In this document: positions 8,666 through 16,692 of the stretch, piece after piece
Numbering within the stretch: position 1 is the stretch's first letter
Layout: every line of letters starts with the position of its first letter
Origin: Streptomyces sp. BHT-5-2
GTDB taxonomy: Bacteria > Actinomycetota > Actinomycetes > Streptomycetales > Streptomycetaceae
Direction of reading: 5' to 3'
DNA length: 64,000 nucleotides
Assembly (NCBI RefSeq): GCF_019774615.1
Contig: NZ_CP081496.1
Location: forward strand, 6,138,001-6,202,000
The notes under the pieces: generated by a model
What the model was told of the DNA's origin: nothing
Databases searched by the model: none
Seen by the model: the letters and a program-made list of their open reading frames with translations, nothing else
Translations under genes and position numbers: made by a program

Positions 8666-9121
8666 ATGGCCGAACACATCGACAGCAAGGTCTTCGTCAA
8701 GGCACCTCTGGATACCCTGTGGACGCTGGCGAACTCGATGGAGAACGACCGCCGACACTCTTCGGACGGTCACCGTCTGGTGGCCAAGGACGACGAGCGC
8801 CGCTCGCAGGTACTCAAAGTGCAGACCCTGCCCGACCACGAGGGCCGTTCCTGGTCCTATTTCGTCGAGCGGGTCATGCGCCCCGAGGACTACACGGTGT
8901 ACGCACGGCGCTGGGGGAACCCCAATTTCCGGTACGCCCACCTGATCTGGATCTACCGCGAGGAGCCTCGCGGTTCCAGCATCCGCTGCGTACAGGACTT
9001 CGAACTGACCGACGCCTCGACCGTCGACGGCCCGACCATGGCGCGGATCATCCGGCAGGGCACCGAAAAGGCATTGCGGGCGACCGTCGAATTCGTGGAG
9101 GAGCAAGCCGCGCTTTCGTAA
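8666..9121 (+). CDS. Second SRPBCC polyketide aromatase/cyclase
   Basis: A 151-residue SRPBCC protein, homologous in outline to the one at 5268-5732 but clearly divergent (VFVKAPLDTLWTLANSMENDRRHS near the N terminus, split here as VFVKAPLDTLW and ANSMENDRRHS; CVQDFELTDAS; C-terminal helix EKALRATVEFVEEQA). Such pairs in type II clusters divide first- and second-ring cyclisation. ATG at 8666 is preceded by GAGAGGAAAGG. It closes the PKS operon; the next gene begins the deoxysugar block 77 bp later. Which ring it forms is unknown. Confidence 0.82.
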   Translation: MAEHIDSKVFVKAPLDTLWTLANSMENDRRHSSDGHRLVAKDDERRSQVLKVQTLPDHEGRSWSYFVERVMRPEDYTVYARRWGNPNFRYAHLIWIYREEPRGSSIRCVQDFELTDASTVDGPTMARIIRQGTEKALRATVEFVEEQAALS

Positions 9122-9198
9122 TGACGTCCTCCCGAAGTGACGGGACCTCTAAAAGACGCCAGCTCATGATGCCTTCTCACAGGGAGAGGAGAACGGCC

Positions 9199-10575
9199 GT
9201 GTCGACCCCGGAGCCCCAGCGCCCTGACCCCGCCCCTTCGCCGCTTCCCGGGTTCCGCCACTGGCTGGACGAGCAACGGCGCGGGGACACCCACCGGGTC
9301 CAGCGGATCCCCCTGGACCGGATGACCAAATGGCGGACCGACGCACGAACGGGAAACCTCCAGCACGAAAGCGGCCGCTTCTTCACGATCGAGGGCCTGG
9401 AGGTATCCCACCGGGACGGCCTGACCGCCCGGTGGACCCAGCCGGTCATCCACCAGCCTGAGGTCGGCCTCCTGGGCCTGTTGACCCGGCAGTTCGCCGG
9501 AGAGCCGTACTTCCTGGTACAAGCCAAGACGGAGCCGGGCAACTGTAACGGTGTGCAGCTGTCCCCCACGGTACAGGCCACTCGGAGCAACTTCACCGGA
9601 GTGCACGGCGGTTCCGCCGTTCCGTACCTGGACCACTTCCTACGGGCCGGACCGCGCGACGTCCTGGTGGACGTCCTGCAGTCCGAGCACGGGGCGTGGT
9701 GCTTCCGCAAGCGCAACCGCAACATGGTCGTCCGTGTCTCCGGGTCCTGCGAGGCGGCCGACGGGTTCCGCTGGCTGTCGCTCGCGGAACTGCACCGCCT
9801 CCTCAGGGAGGACGACCTCGTCCAGATGGACACCAGGTCCGTACTGGCATGCCTGCTGTCCTGCGGACTCGCTCCCACCGGTAGGGGACTTCACACCACC
9901 GGCGAGGTCCTGCACCGGATCACCAGGTACCGGGCCGAGGGGGCGGTGCGGTCCCGTCTCGTACCGCTTGCCGCGGTGGGCGGTTGGCAGCGCGACGGCT
10001 GGTCCCTCTCACCGGCCGCCGGAACCGGTGGCTTCGATGTCGTCGGTGTGGACGTCACCGCCCCCGGTCGGGAAGTTGCCGCCTGGCGCCAGCCCATGGT
10101 CGCGCCCCGCGGCACCGGACTGGCCGCGTTCGTCATACGGCGGTTCAACGGGGTGCTCCACGCGCTGGCCAGGGTCGGCGTGGAGCCCGGCTCCCCCGAC
10201 CTCGCGGAACTGAGCCCGACGGTCCAGTGCTTTCCGGTGGAGGACGAGATGGGTTCGGCGGCGGAGAAGCAACCGCCGTTCCTGCGCGACGTCCTGGCCG
10301 CCTCGCCCGAGCGGATCCGGTTCGACACCGTGCTGTCCGAGGAAGGGGGGCGGTTCCTGCACGCGAGGACCAGACACCTCGTAGTGGAGGCCGATGAACG
10401 GTGGCCGCTTGAGGAACCTGCGGGCTTCGTCTGGGTGACCCTTGCCCAGCTGGGCGAGCTGCTGCGGCACAGCAACTACGTGAATGTGCAAGCACGCAGT
10501 CTGGCGGCCTGTTTGCACAGCCTGACGGTGAACGCGGCGGACGGCACGGTCCGCACCGGTGCGGGAGGTCACTGA
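9199..10575 (+). CDS. NDP-hexose 2,3-dehydratase
   Basis: A 458-residue protein of the duplicated two-half type (OleV/TylX3/UrdS family). It dehydrates dTDP-4-keto-6-deoxy-D-glucose at C2/C3, the first step of 2-deoxygenation. The two internal repeats are obvious: QPVIHQPEVGLLG...QAKTEPGN...LSPTVQATRSNF in the first half and QPMVAPRGTGLAAF...RVGVEPGS...LSPTVQCFPV in the second. GTG at 9199 is chosen because GGAGAGGAG lies 7 bases upstream; an ATG at 9166 lacks a comparable site. The stop lies 4 bp before the next start, so it is co-transcribed with the ketoreductase genes. Confidence 0.92.
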   Translation: MSTPEPQRPDPAPSPLPGFRHWLDEQRRGDTHRVQRIPLDRMTKWRTDARTGNLQHESGRFFTIEGLEVSHRDGLTARWTQPVIHQPEVGLLGLLTRQFAGEPYFLVQAKTEPGNCNGVQLSPTVQATRSNFTGVHGGSAVPYLDHFLRAGPRDVLVDVLQSEHGAWCFRKRNRNMVVRVSGSCEAADGFRWLSLAELHRLLREDDLVQMDTRSVLACLLSCGLAPTGRGLHTTGEVLHRITRYRAEGAVRSRLVPLAAVGGWQRDGWSLSPAAGTGGFDVVGVDVTAPGREVAAWRQPMVAPRGTGLAAFVIRRFNGVLHALARVGVEPGSPDLAELSPTVQCFPVEDEMGSAAEKQPPFLRDVLAASPERIRFDTVLSEEGGRFLHARTRHLVVEADERWPLEEPAGFVWVTLAQLGELLRHSNYVNVQARSLAACLHSLTVNAADGTVRTGAGGH

Positions 10576-10579
10576 TCGC

Positions 10580-11560
10580 ATGGTTCGGTTCGGAGTGCTC
10601 GGCACGGCCGACATCGCCCGGCGGCGTACGGTGCCCGCCGTACTCCGCCACCCCGGCTGCTCGGTGACAGCCGTGGCCGGCCGGGACCCGCGGAAGGCGG
10701 ACCGCTTCGCCCAGGAGTGGCGGTGCGCCACCGCGCCGACGTACGAAGCGCTGCTCTCCCGCGATGACGTCGACGCCGTCTACATCCCCCTGCCCACCGG
10801 TCTGCATCACCCGTGGGCCGCCGCCGCCCTGCAGGCGGGCAAGCACGTTCTCGTGGAGAAGCCGATGGCCGCCACGGCCGACGAGGCCGCCGATCTGGTC
10901 GCCATGGCCCGTGAACGCGATCTGGCGATCCGAGAGAACTTCGCCTTCCTCCACCACCGGCAGCACCGCACGGTGCGCTCGCTGCTCGCCGAGGGCCGGA
11001 TCGGACAACTTGAGGAGTTCCACTCGGCGTTCTGCATCCCGCCGCTCGAGGAGGGGAACATCCGCCATCGCGCCGATCTGGCGGGAGGCGCCCTGCTGGA
11101 CACTGGCGTGTATCCCGTCCGCGCGGCCCAGATGTTTCTGGGCAATGATCTCGAGCTGATCGGCGCCGTGCTGCGGTATGACCGCACGCTGGGTGTGGAC
11201 GTGGGAGGCACGGCCCTGCTGCGGTCTGTGCAGGGCATCGCGGCGACCCTGACGTTCGGGATCAGACATGCCTACGGCTCCGGCTACCGGCTGTGGGGCA
11301 GCGCCGCCCGCGCCGAGCTGTCGCGAGCCTTCACGCCGCCGGGGACGTGGACACCGTCCCTGCGGCTCGCGTCCCCGCCCGAAGCCGAGGAACTGCCGCT
11401 GCCGGCGGACGATCAGTTCGCCAACGCCGTCGGCTCCTTCGCCTCGGCGGTGCAGGGGATGGCGCAGGGGGAGGAACGGGCGGGCTGGGGCGCCGATGCC
11501 GTCCGCACGTTGGAGATCGTCGACGCGATCCGGCGGCACGCACGGCGGGAAGAGCTCTGA
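10580..11560 (+). CDS. NDP-hexose 3-ketoreductase (Gfo/Idh/MocA family)
   Basis: A 326-residue NAD(P)-dependent reductase of the OleW/UrdT type, predicted to reduce the 3-keto group after 2,3-dehydration. It shows an N-terminal Rossmann motif (GVLGTADIARR), the conserved EKPMA with the catalytic-region lysine, and GGALLDTGVYPVR in the Gfo/Idh/MocA C-terminal domain. ATG at 10580 begins 4 bp after the dehydratase stop. Its TGA overlaps the ATG of the next gene (TGATG), so the three sugar genes form one coupled unit. Product stereochemistry at C3 is inferred from family precedent, not visible. Confidence 0.88.
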   Translation: MVRFGVLGTADIARRRTVPAVLRHPGCSVTAVAGRDPRKADRFAQEWRCATAPTYEALLSRDDVDAVYIPLPTGLHHPWAAAALQAGKHVLVEKPMAATADEAADLVAMARERDLAIRENFAFLHHRQHRTVRSLLAEGRIGQLEEFHSAFCIPPLEEGNIRHRADLAGGALLDTGVYPVRAAQMFLGNDLELIGAVLRYDRTLGVDVGGTALLRSVQGIAATLTFGIRHAYGSGYRLWGSAARAELSRAFTPPGTWTPSLRLASPPEAEELPLPADDQFANAVGSFASAVQGMAQGEERAGWGADAVRTLEIVDAIRRHARREEL

Positions 11561-12324
11561 TGCGCATCATCGGACGGGGGTTCATCGCCCGGCACATGAC
11601 GGCGGTGGGCGACCGCCATCCACACGTCACCCTGCTCGCCGCCGGAGTCTCCAGCACCCGTGTCACCGATCCGGCCGAATTCGCCAGGGAGGCCGCACTG
11701 GTCAAGGGCGAACTGGCCCGCGCTGCGGACCGCGGAGGCATGGTGGTCTTCCTCTCCACGGCCTCGTCGTCCTTGTACGGCGTGCGCAACGAGCCGGCCC
11801 GGGAGGATGCCGAGCCGCACCCGCTCGACGGGTACGGGCAGCACAAGCTGTCCTTGGAAGAAGAAGTGCGGACCGCAGGAGCCGACTGGCTGATTCTCCG
11901 CCTCAGCCACGTGGTCGGTGTCGGCCAGCGTGAGCACCAGCTGTTCCCCTCACTGTTGCGGCAGATGCGGTCGGGCAGCGTGTCCCTCCACCTGGGGGCG
12001 AGCCGGGATCTCATCGATGTGACGGACGTGCGCACCGCACTGGACTCACTGCTGCGGCAAAAAAATCGCAATGAGGTCGTCAATGTTGCTTCAGGGATTC
12101 TGTATCCGATGGAAAAGGTTGTGGCTGGTATTGAGTCACGTCTCCGCGTCACCGTCCACAAAAACCTGATTCAGGCCCCTCCGTCCGGAACATCGGTCTC
12201 CATCGACAAACTCCGGCGACTGCTCCCCGTGTGGCCGTTCAGCTTTGGACCCGACTATACGGAGCGACTACTGGACGCCTATACGGAAAGTTACGAGCCC
12301 GACACTGGCCGCTTGGGCAAGTGA
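11560..12324 (+). CDS. dTDP-4-keto-6-deoxyhexose 4-ketoreductase (short-chain, epimerase-type)
   Basis: A 254-residue extended-SDR protein with a compact nucleotide-binding motif right at the N terminus (GRGFIARH) and a catalytic YxxxK-like YGQHK (residues in DGYGQHKLS). It resembles UrdR/OleU-type 4-ketoreductases, which complete a D-olivose-type sugar together with a 2,3-dehydratase and 3-ketoreductase. The ATG overlaps the upstream stop. The last ~270 bases are visibly richer in A/T than the rest of the operon and contain an A7 run (12059-12065, codons CAA AAA AAT). This may mark a recombination junction. Reading frame continues intact through the run. Confidence 0.78.
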   Translation: MRIIGRGFIARHMTAVGDRHPHVTLLAAGVSSTRVTDPAEFAREAALVKGELARAADRGGMVVFLSTASSSLYGVRNEPAREDAEPHPLDGYGQHKLSLEEEVRTAGADWLILRLSHVVGVGQREHQLFPSLLRQMRSGSVSLHLGASRDLIDVTDVRTALDSLLRQKNRNEVVNVASGILYPMEKVVAGIESRLRVTVHKNLIQAPPSGTSVSIDKLRRLLPVWPFSFGPDYTERLLDAYTESYEPDTGRLGK

Positions 12325-12617
12325 ACATTCAATCAGTGTCCGGAAATTATCCCCTCGTCACATCCTCCCAGTCATAATTTAATGTTAGTGTTCGATATCG
12401 AGAACCAGCGGTGACAACCTCTGCCGCCGCTCTTCAGGTACGGGGGACAAAGACATCTTGCGACCGCGAGGACAGGCGCAGTCGACATGCACTGCGCGCA
12501 CCGGGACTGACCGTCCGGAGCCTGTTTTGGGCTCTCCCCGCCAATACTCCCCCGCTTCCTGCTTTCCAAGTTGCGTCTTCTCCACGCGCTTGGCCGGAAG
12601 AATATGGGGGATAGTGG
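12325..12617 (+). promoter_or_regulatory. AT-rich intergenic region upstream of the LuxR-type regulator
   Basis: This 293-bp gap is unusually A/T-rich at its left end (GGAAATTATCC, TCATAATTTAATG) compared with the neighbouring genes. It holds a palindromic core TCGATATCGA near 12395. No convincing coding frame is present. It is the natural place for a terminator of the sugar operon and a promoter for the regulator, but I cannot assign exact promoter hexamers with confidence. Confidence 0.4.
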
Positions 12618-13277
12618 ATGACCACCGAGGCAATCGCTCCGTCGACGCAGGCTGCCGTTGTGGCAGACGATCACCCCGTGGTGCGTCACGGCGTCCGGTC
12701 CGTACTTGAGAAGTGCGGCCTGGTCGTGACCGCTGAGGCGGCCAATGCCGACGAGCTTCGACAGACGGTGCAACTATGGCGGCCAAGCCTGCTGGTGGCA
12801 GACCTGAGCCTCCAGGACCGGTGGATCATCACCGAAGTCGCCGACATCTCCTTGTCATTCCCGAACTCCCGAATCCTGGTGCTCACGGAATGCCTGGATT
12901 CCACCATCGCCCAGAAAGTGATGCAGGCCGGAGTACACGGCTACATCAGAAAGGGCGCGCCGCTGACGCAGCTCTCGTCCGCGGTCGGTACGGTGATGAC
13001 AGGCGGGATGTACCTTGATTCGGCCGTCGGAAAGACGGTCCTGTCGGGGAAGGAAAAGGGAGTCGTGTCCTCGCTGACCGCACGCGAGCAGAAAGTTCTC
13101 GCGCTGATCGGCGCCGGCCTGACGAACATGCAGATTGCCCGACGCATCCACGTCAGCCTCCGGACGGTGGAAGCCCATAGGGCGAGCATCAAAACGAAGA
13201 CCGGGCTGCGCGACCGCAGCCAATTGAGTGCTTTCGCCCGTGAGGCAAAATTGGTCAATCTCATGGAAGTACTGTGA
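12618..13277 (+). CDS. NarL/LuxR-family response regulator (orphan)
   Basis: A 219-residue response regulator. The receiver domain has the acidic pair in VADDHPVVR, the phospho-acceptor Asp in LLVADLSL and the conserved Lys in YIRKGAP. The C-terminal LuxR helix-turn-helix spans SLTAREQKVLALIGAGLTN (63 residues from the C terminus onward) with IHVSLRTVEAHRASIKTK. No histidine kinase gene is adjacent, so it is an orphan regulator or is controlled by a distant or atypical signal. Its place between the sugar block and the resistance-type methyltransferase suggests a pathway-specific activator. ATG at 12618 is preceded by GGGGG at 12606-12610. Confidence 0.85.
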   Translation: MTTEAIAPSTQAAVVADDHPVVRHGVRSVLEKCGLVVTAEAANADELRQTVQLWRPSLLVADLSLQDRWIITEVADISLSFPNSRILVLTECLDSTIAQKVMQAGVHGYIRKGAPLTQLSSAVGTVMTGGMYLDSAVGKTVLSGKEKGVVSSLTAREQKVLALIGAGLTNMQIARRIHVSLRTVEAHRASIKTKTGLRDRSQLSAFAREAKLVNLMEVL

Positions 13278-13338
13278 CGATCGGCCCACCGCGGACAAGT
13301 GGCCGCTCGCCACACTGCGGATGTGAAAGGATCTCGAT

Positions 13339-14589
13339 GTGAGCTTCCCCACCATTCAATCAATCAAGGATCCGCGCATCGCAGAAGCGAGAACACTGCT
13401 GACCCGGGCCGGTCGCCTCGCCGCTGGACGATGCCTGCTGGAAGGCGCAAGCCTCATCCAGCAGGCCCTGGTCGGCGGGGCACGACTGCGGTACGTCATG
13501 CGTGCCATCGATGCGACGGACCCCGAGCTCGAGTCCGCACTCGCTACCGCCAGCGTTCCCGTCCATGAGGTGCGCAACGGTCTGCTGCCGAAGGCAGTGG
13601 GCGGGTCCAAGCCGGTTTCCTGGGTCGCCCTCGCCGACTTGCCCGCGGAGGTCGCGGCGGACAGCGAGTGCAGCGATTTCGCCCTGGTCTGTGAGGGGAT
13701 CGCCGACCCCGGCAACCTGGGGACGCTGGTGCGCTCCGCACGAGCACTCGGGGTGCGAGACGTGGTCCTGACCGACGATCAGACAGACCTCGGCTCCCGT
13801 AGGGTACTGGATGCGGCCCGGGGTTCAGTGCTGACCAGCCGGATACGCCGTTTCACCACCCCTGCCGCTGCCGTGAAGCAGCTCAAGGCGGCCGGCTATC
13901 AAGTCGTCGCCACCAGCCCCCGGGGCACCCATCTGCAGACCATGGCCCCGCTGCGCAATGGACCTGTCGCGCTCGTCATAGGCAATGAGTCCGCGGGGGT
14001 GAGCGAGGAAACGCTCGACGCCGCCGATCTGATCGTGCAGATTCCCATGGCCGGCGGCGTCGAATCGCTCAACGTCGGCGTGGCAGCCGGTATCAGCATC
14101 TATGAATTGCGGGCCAAAATGATCCTCACCATGCTTACGGAACACATCCGCGGCACGCTCGGCCGCGAGCTGAACGTCACCGCCCGCCTGGTGCGGGCCG
14201 CCCTCGACACCGAGTTGCGCAAGATCGGTGATCTCGACAGCCGGCAGATGGTGGCACTCATGGTCGTGGCATGCGAACGTTCCACCCCCCTGGCCGAGTT
14301 GCGCCGCGACATCGGCGCGGATACTGAGGAATTGACCGAGGTGCTGCGTCCGCTTCTGGACCGCGGCTACCTCGTCTCGGAATCGGCCGACGCCGTGTCT
14401 ATCACCGCGGTCGGTGAGCAGGCGCTGGCGGCGATGTGGTCGTCCCAGGAGCGGGTGGAGGAGGAACTGCTCGCCGGCATGTCCTCCGGTGAACGTGACC
14501 AGCTACGCGACATGCTGCGCCGCGTACAGGCCAACGCGTCCCGGCTCTGCGAGTCCCACGAGCAGACCGGCCAGGTCACTGACCGCTGA
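13339..14589 (+). CDS. SpoU/TrmH 2'-O-rRNA methyltransferase fused to a MarR-like winged helix
   Basis: A 416-residue, two-part protein. Residues ~1-262 form a substrate-binding domain and a SPOUT methyltransferase with all three motifs: N126LGTLVR, VIGNESAGVS (213-222) and SLNVGVAAGISIYELR (243-258). This family includes the thiostrepton-resistance enzyme and AviRb, which 2'-O-methylate 23S rRNA. Residues ~270-405 look like a MarR-type winged-helix domain (QMVALMVVACERSTPLAELRR, LRPLLDRGYLVSE, ITAVGEQAL). GTG at 13339 follows AAAGGA; the ATG at 13336 runs into a stop. A self-resistance role is inferred from family and cluster position. The C-terminal domain could sense the drug or regulate the gene. 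The 3' end overlaps rmlB on the other strand by 14 bp. Confidence 0.85.
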   Translation: MSFPTIQSIKDPRIAEARTLLTRAGRLAAGRCLLEGASLIQQALVGGARLRYVMRAIDATDPELESALATASVPVHEVRNGLLPKAVGGSKPVSWVALADLPAEVAADSECSDFALVCEGIADPGNLGTLVRSARALGVRDVVLTDDQTDLGSRRVLDAARGSVLTSRIRRFTTPAAAVKQLKAAGYQVVATSPRGTHLQTMAPLRNGPVALVIGNESAGVSEETLDAADLIVQIPMAGGVESLNVGVAAGISIYELRAKMILTMLTEHIRGTLGRELNVTARLVRAALDTELRKIGDLDSRQMVALMVVACERSTPLAELRRDIGADTEELTEVLRPLLDRGYLVSESADAVSITAVGEQALAAMWSSQERVEEELLAGMSSGERDQLRDMLRRVQANASRLCESHEQTGQVTDR

Positions 14590-15625
14590 CGGCCAACTCC
14601 TCGTAGCCACCAGCTCTTTGGCCGGGTGCGCGTCCGTCCGGGCCGTCGTCCTGTCTCCGGATTCCCCGCTGGATGTCCCGGTGCCAGGCGACGGTCTCGG
14701 CCAGCCCTTCCTCGATCCGGCGGCGCGGCTGGTAGCCCAGTTCCGTGCGGATTTTGGTGATGTCGATGGCGTAACGCCGGTCGTGTCCGGGCCGGTCGGC
14801 GACGTGCTCGATCATGTCCGGCGCCGCTTCGCACAGCGCCACCAGAAGCTCGGCGAGCCGCAGGTTGCTCAGGTCGGTGCCGCCGCCCACGTTGTAGCAC
14901 TGACCTGCGCGGCCACAGGTGCGGGCCAGTTCGATGCCCTGGACGTGGTCGTCCAGGTGAAGCCAGTTGCGGACGTGCAGCCCGTCCCCGTAGAGGGGGA
15001 CCTTGCGCCCGGCGAGGAGTTCCGTGACGAAGCGGGGGACCGCCTTCTCCGGGTGCTGCCACGGTCCGTAGGTGTTCGATCCCCTGGTGATGCGTACGTC
15101 CAGGCCGTGCGTGCGGTGGTAGGAGAGGGCCAGCAGGTCGCCGGCGGCCTTGGAGGCGGCGTAGGGCGACGACGGCGCCAGCGGTGCTTCCTCCGTGCAG
15201 GAGGCGGACTCCGTGGATCCGTAGACCTCATCCGTGGACACCTGGACGAACGTCCGGGTGCCGTGTCGCAGTGCCGCATCGAGCAGGGTGTGGGTCCCCA
15301 GCACATTGGTGCGGACGAACGCCTCGGCAGAGCTGATGGAACGGTCGACATGTGACTCTGCCGCAAAGTGCACGACCTGATCGTGAGTGCGCAGGAGTTC
15401 GTCCACCAGCGGTGCGTCGCCCACGTCGCCCTGGACGAAGGTGAAGCGCGGGTCGTCGCATACCGGCGCCAGGCGTGCCGGGTCACCCGCGTACGTCAGC
15501 TTGTCCAGCACGGTCAGCCGGATCCGGGACGAGCTGCCGGGGGCGAGCAGGGTGCGCGCATAGTGCGAGCCGATGAATCCGGCCCCGCCCGTGACGAGAA
15601 TGTGCTGCGTGGTCATGGTGGTCAT
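14576..15625 (-). CDS. rmlB: dTDP-glucose 4,6-dehydratase
   Basis: A 349-residue extended SDR that makes dTDP-4-keto-6-deoxy-D-glucose. Visible are GGAGFIGSHY (NAD binding), STDEVYG, YAASKAAGD (catalytic Tyr and Lys), RGSNTYGPWQHPEK and NWLHLDDHV. ATG at 15625 overlaps the RmlA stop; a second in-frame ATG three codons later is possible. It is the last gene of a four-gene minus-strand operon (methyltransferase, KAS III, RmlA, RmlB). The C terminus is extended by ~20 residues rich in Gly/Arg/Asp. It converges on and overlaps the rRNA methyltransferase gene. Confidence 0.93.
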   Translation of the reverse strand: MTTMTTQHILVTGGAGFIGSHYARTLLAPGSSSRIRLTVLDKLTYAGDPARLAPVCDDPRFTFVQGDVGDAPLVDELLRTHDQVVHFAAESHVDRSISSAEAFVRTNVLGTHTLLDAALRHGTRTFVQVSTDEVYGSTESASCTEEAPLAPSSPYAASKAAGDLLALSYHRTHGLDVRITRGSNTYGPWQHPEKAVPRFVTELLAGRKVPLYGDGLHVRNWLHLDDHVQGIELARTCGRAGQCYNVGGGTDLSNLRLAELLVALCEAAPDMIEHVADRPGHDRRYAIDITKIRTELGYQPRRRIEEGLAETVAWHRDIQRGIRRQDDGPDGRAPGQRAGGYEELAVSGQ

Positions 15626-16692
15626 GAGGAGATCTGCACCTTGCTGTGGTCGCCGAGGAAGAGACGGTGGGCTGCGGGCATCCGGGGCGCCGGTCTGACC
15701 TCGACCTCGTGTCCGATGAGGGATCCTTCGATGCGGTGTACCCCTTCCAGCGAGGCGCCCCTCAGCATGATCGAGTATTCGATGCCGCTGCCGACGACAC
15801 TGCTCTGCTCCGCGAGGCTGGTGTACGGACCGACGTAGGAGTCGATGACCGCGGCGTCACGGCCGATCACGGCCGGGCCCACGATCCGGGAGCGGCACAC
15901 CGTCGCGCCAGCCTCGATGTGTACCCGGCCGACGATCTGGCTCTCGGCGTCGACCGCACCGTCGATGCACGGCTGAAGGCCCTCCAGGGCAAGGCGGTTG
16001 GCCTCCAGGATGTCGAAGATGTTGCCGGTGTCCTTCCAGAAACCGCGGACCGGTAGCGAGCCGACCTGCCGGCCTTCGTCGATCAGCCACTGGATGGCCC
16101 CGGTGATCTCCAGCTCGCCCCGTGCCGACGGGACGATCGAGTCGACCGCCCGGTGAATGGCCGGCGTGAAAGCGTAGACGCCAGCGATCGCCTGGTCGCT
16201 CTTGGGGACGGCCGGTTTCTCCTCCAGTCCGTGGACCCGCCCGGTCCGGTCGTCGACCACGGCCACGCCGAAGGCGCTGGGGTCCTCCACGCGCGCGAGC
16301 AGCAGCATGGCGTCGGGGCGTTCCCGGCGGAAGGCGTCGACGAGTTCGGGGACACCACCGTCGACAAAGGTGTCACCGAGGTACATCAGGAAGTCCTGGT
16401 CGGCGAGGAAGGCACGGGCCACCAGCACCGCGTGTGCCAGGCCCCCGGGGCGGTCCTGGGGGATGTAGGTGATCTGCAGCCCGAACCGCGAACCGTCACC
16501 CACCGCCTTGCGGATGTCCCCGGCGGTGTCGCCGACGATGACGCCGACATCCGTGATGCCGGCCGCGGCGATTGCTTCGAGACCGTAGAAAAGAACCGGT
16601 TTGTTGGCCACGGGAACGAGCTGTTTGGCGGATGTGTGGGTGATCGGCCTCAGGCGTGTGCCTGCGCCGCCCGCCAGGACCAGTGCTTTCAT
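15622..16692 (-). CDS. rmlA: Glucose-1-phosphate thymidylyltransferase (long form)
   Basis: A 356-residue nucleotidyltransferase that activates glucose-1-phosphate to dTDP-glucose. It opens with the signature LAGGAGTRLRPITHTSAKQL and carries YIPQDRPGGLAHAV, FLMYLGD and GFWKDTG. A C-terminal left-handed beta-helix-like stretch (about 250-345) makes it the long, StrD-like form found in antibiotic clusters rather than the ~290-residue housekeeping form. ATG at 16692 overlaps the stop of the KAS III gene (ATGA), and its own stop overlaps rmlB. These overlaps indicate a tightly coupled operon. Confidence 0.92.
   Translation of the reverse strand: MKALVLAGGAGTRLRPITHTSAKQLVPVANKPVLFYGLEAIAAAGITDVGVIVGDTAGDIRKAVGDGSRFGLQITYIPQDRPGGLAHAVLVARAFLADQDFLMYLGDTFVDGGVPELVDAFRRERPDAMLLLARVEDPSAFGVAVVDDRTGRVHGLEEKPAVPKSDQAIAGVYAFTPAIHRAVDSIVPSARGELEITGAIQWLIDEGRQVGSLPVRGFWKDTGNIFDILEANRLALEGLQPCIDGAVDAESQIVGRVHIEAGATVCRSRIVGPAVIGRDAAVIDSYVGPYTSLAEQSSVVGSGIEYSIMLRGASLEGVHRIEGSLIGHEVEVRPAPRMPAAHRLFLGDHSKVQISS

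Noticed and set aside
43..9121. Direct assignment of the cluster to thermorubin biosynthesis
   Set aside because: The salicylate starter fits, but deoxysugar genes and glycosyltransferases do not; without a database comparison no compound name is justified.
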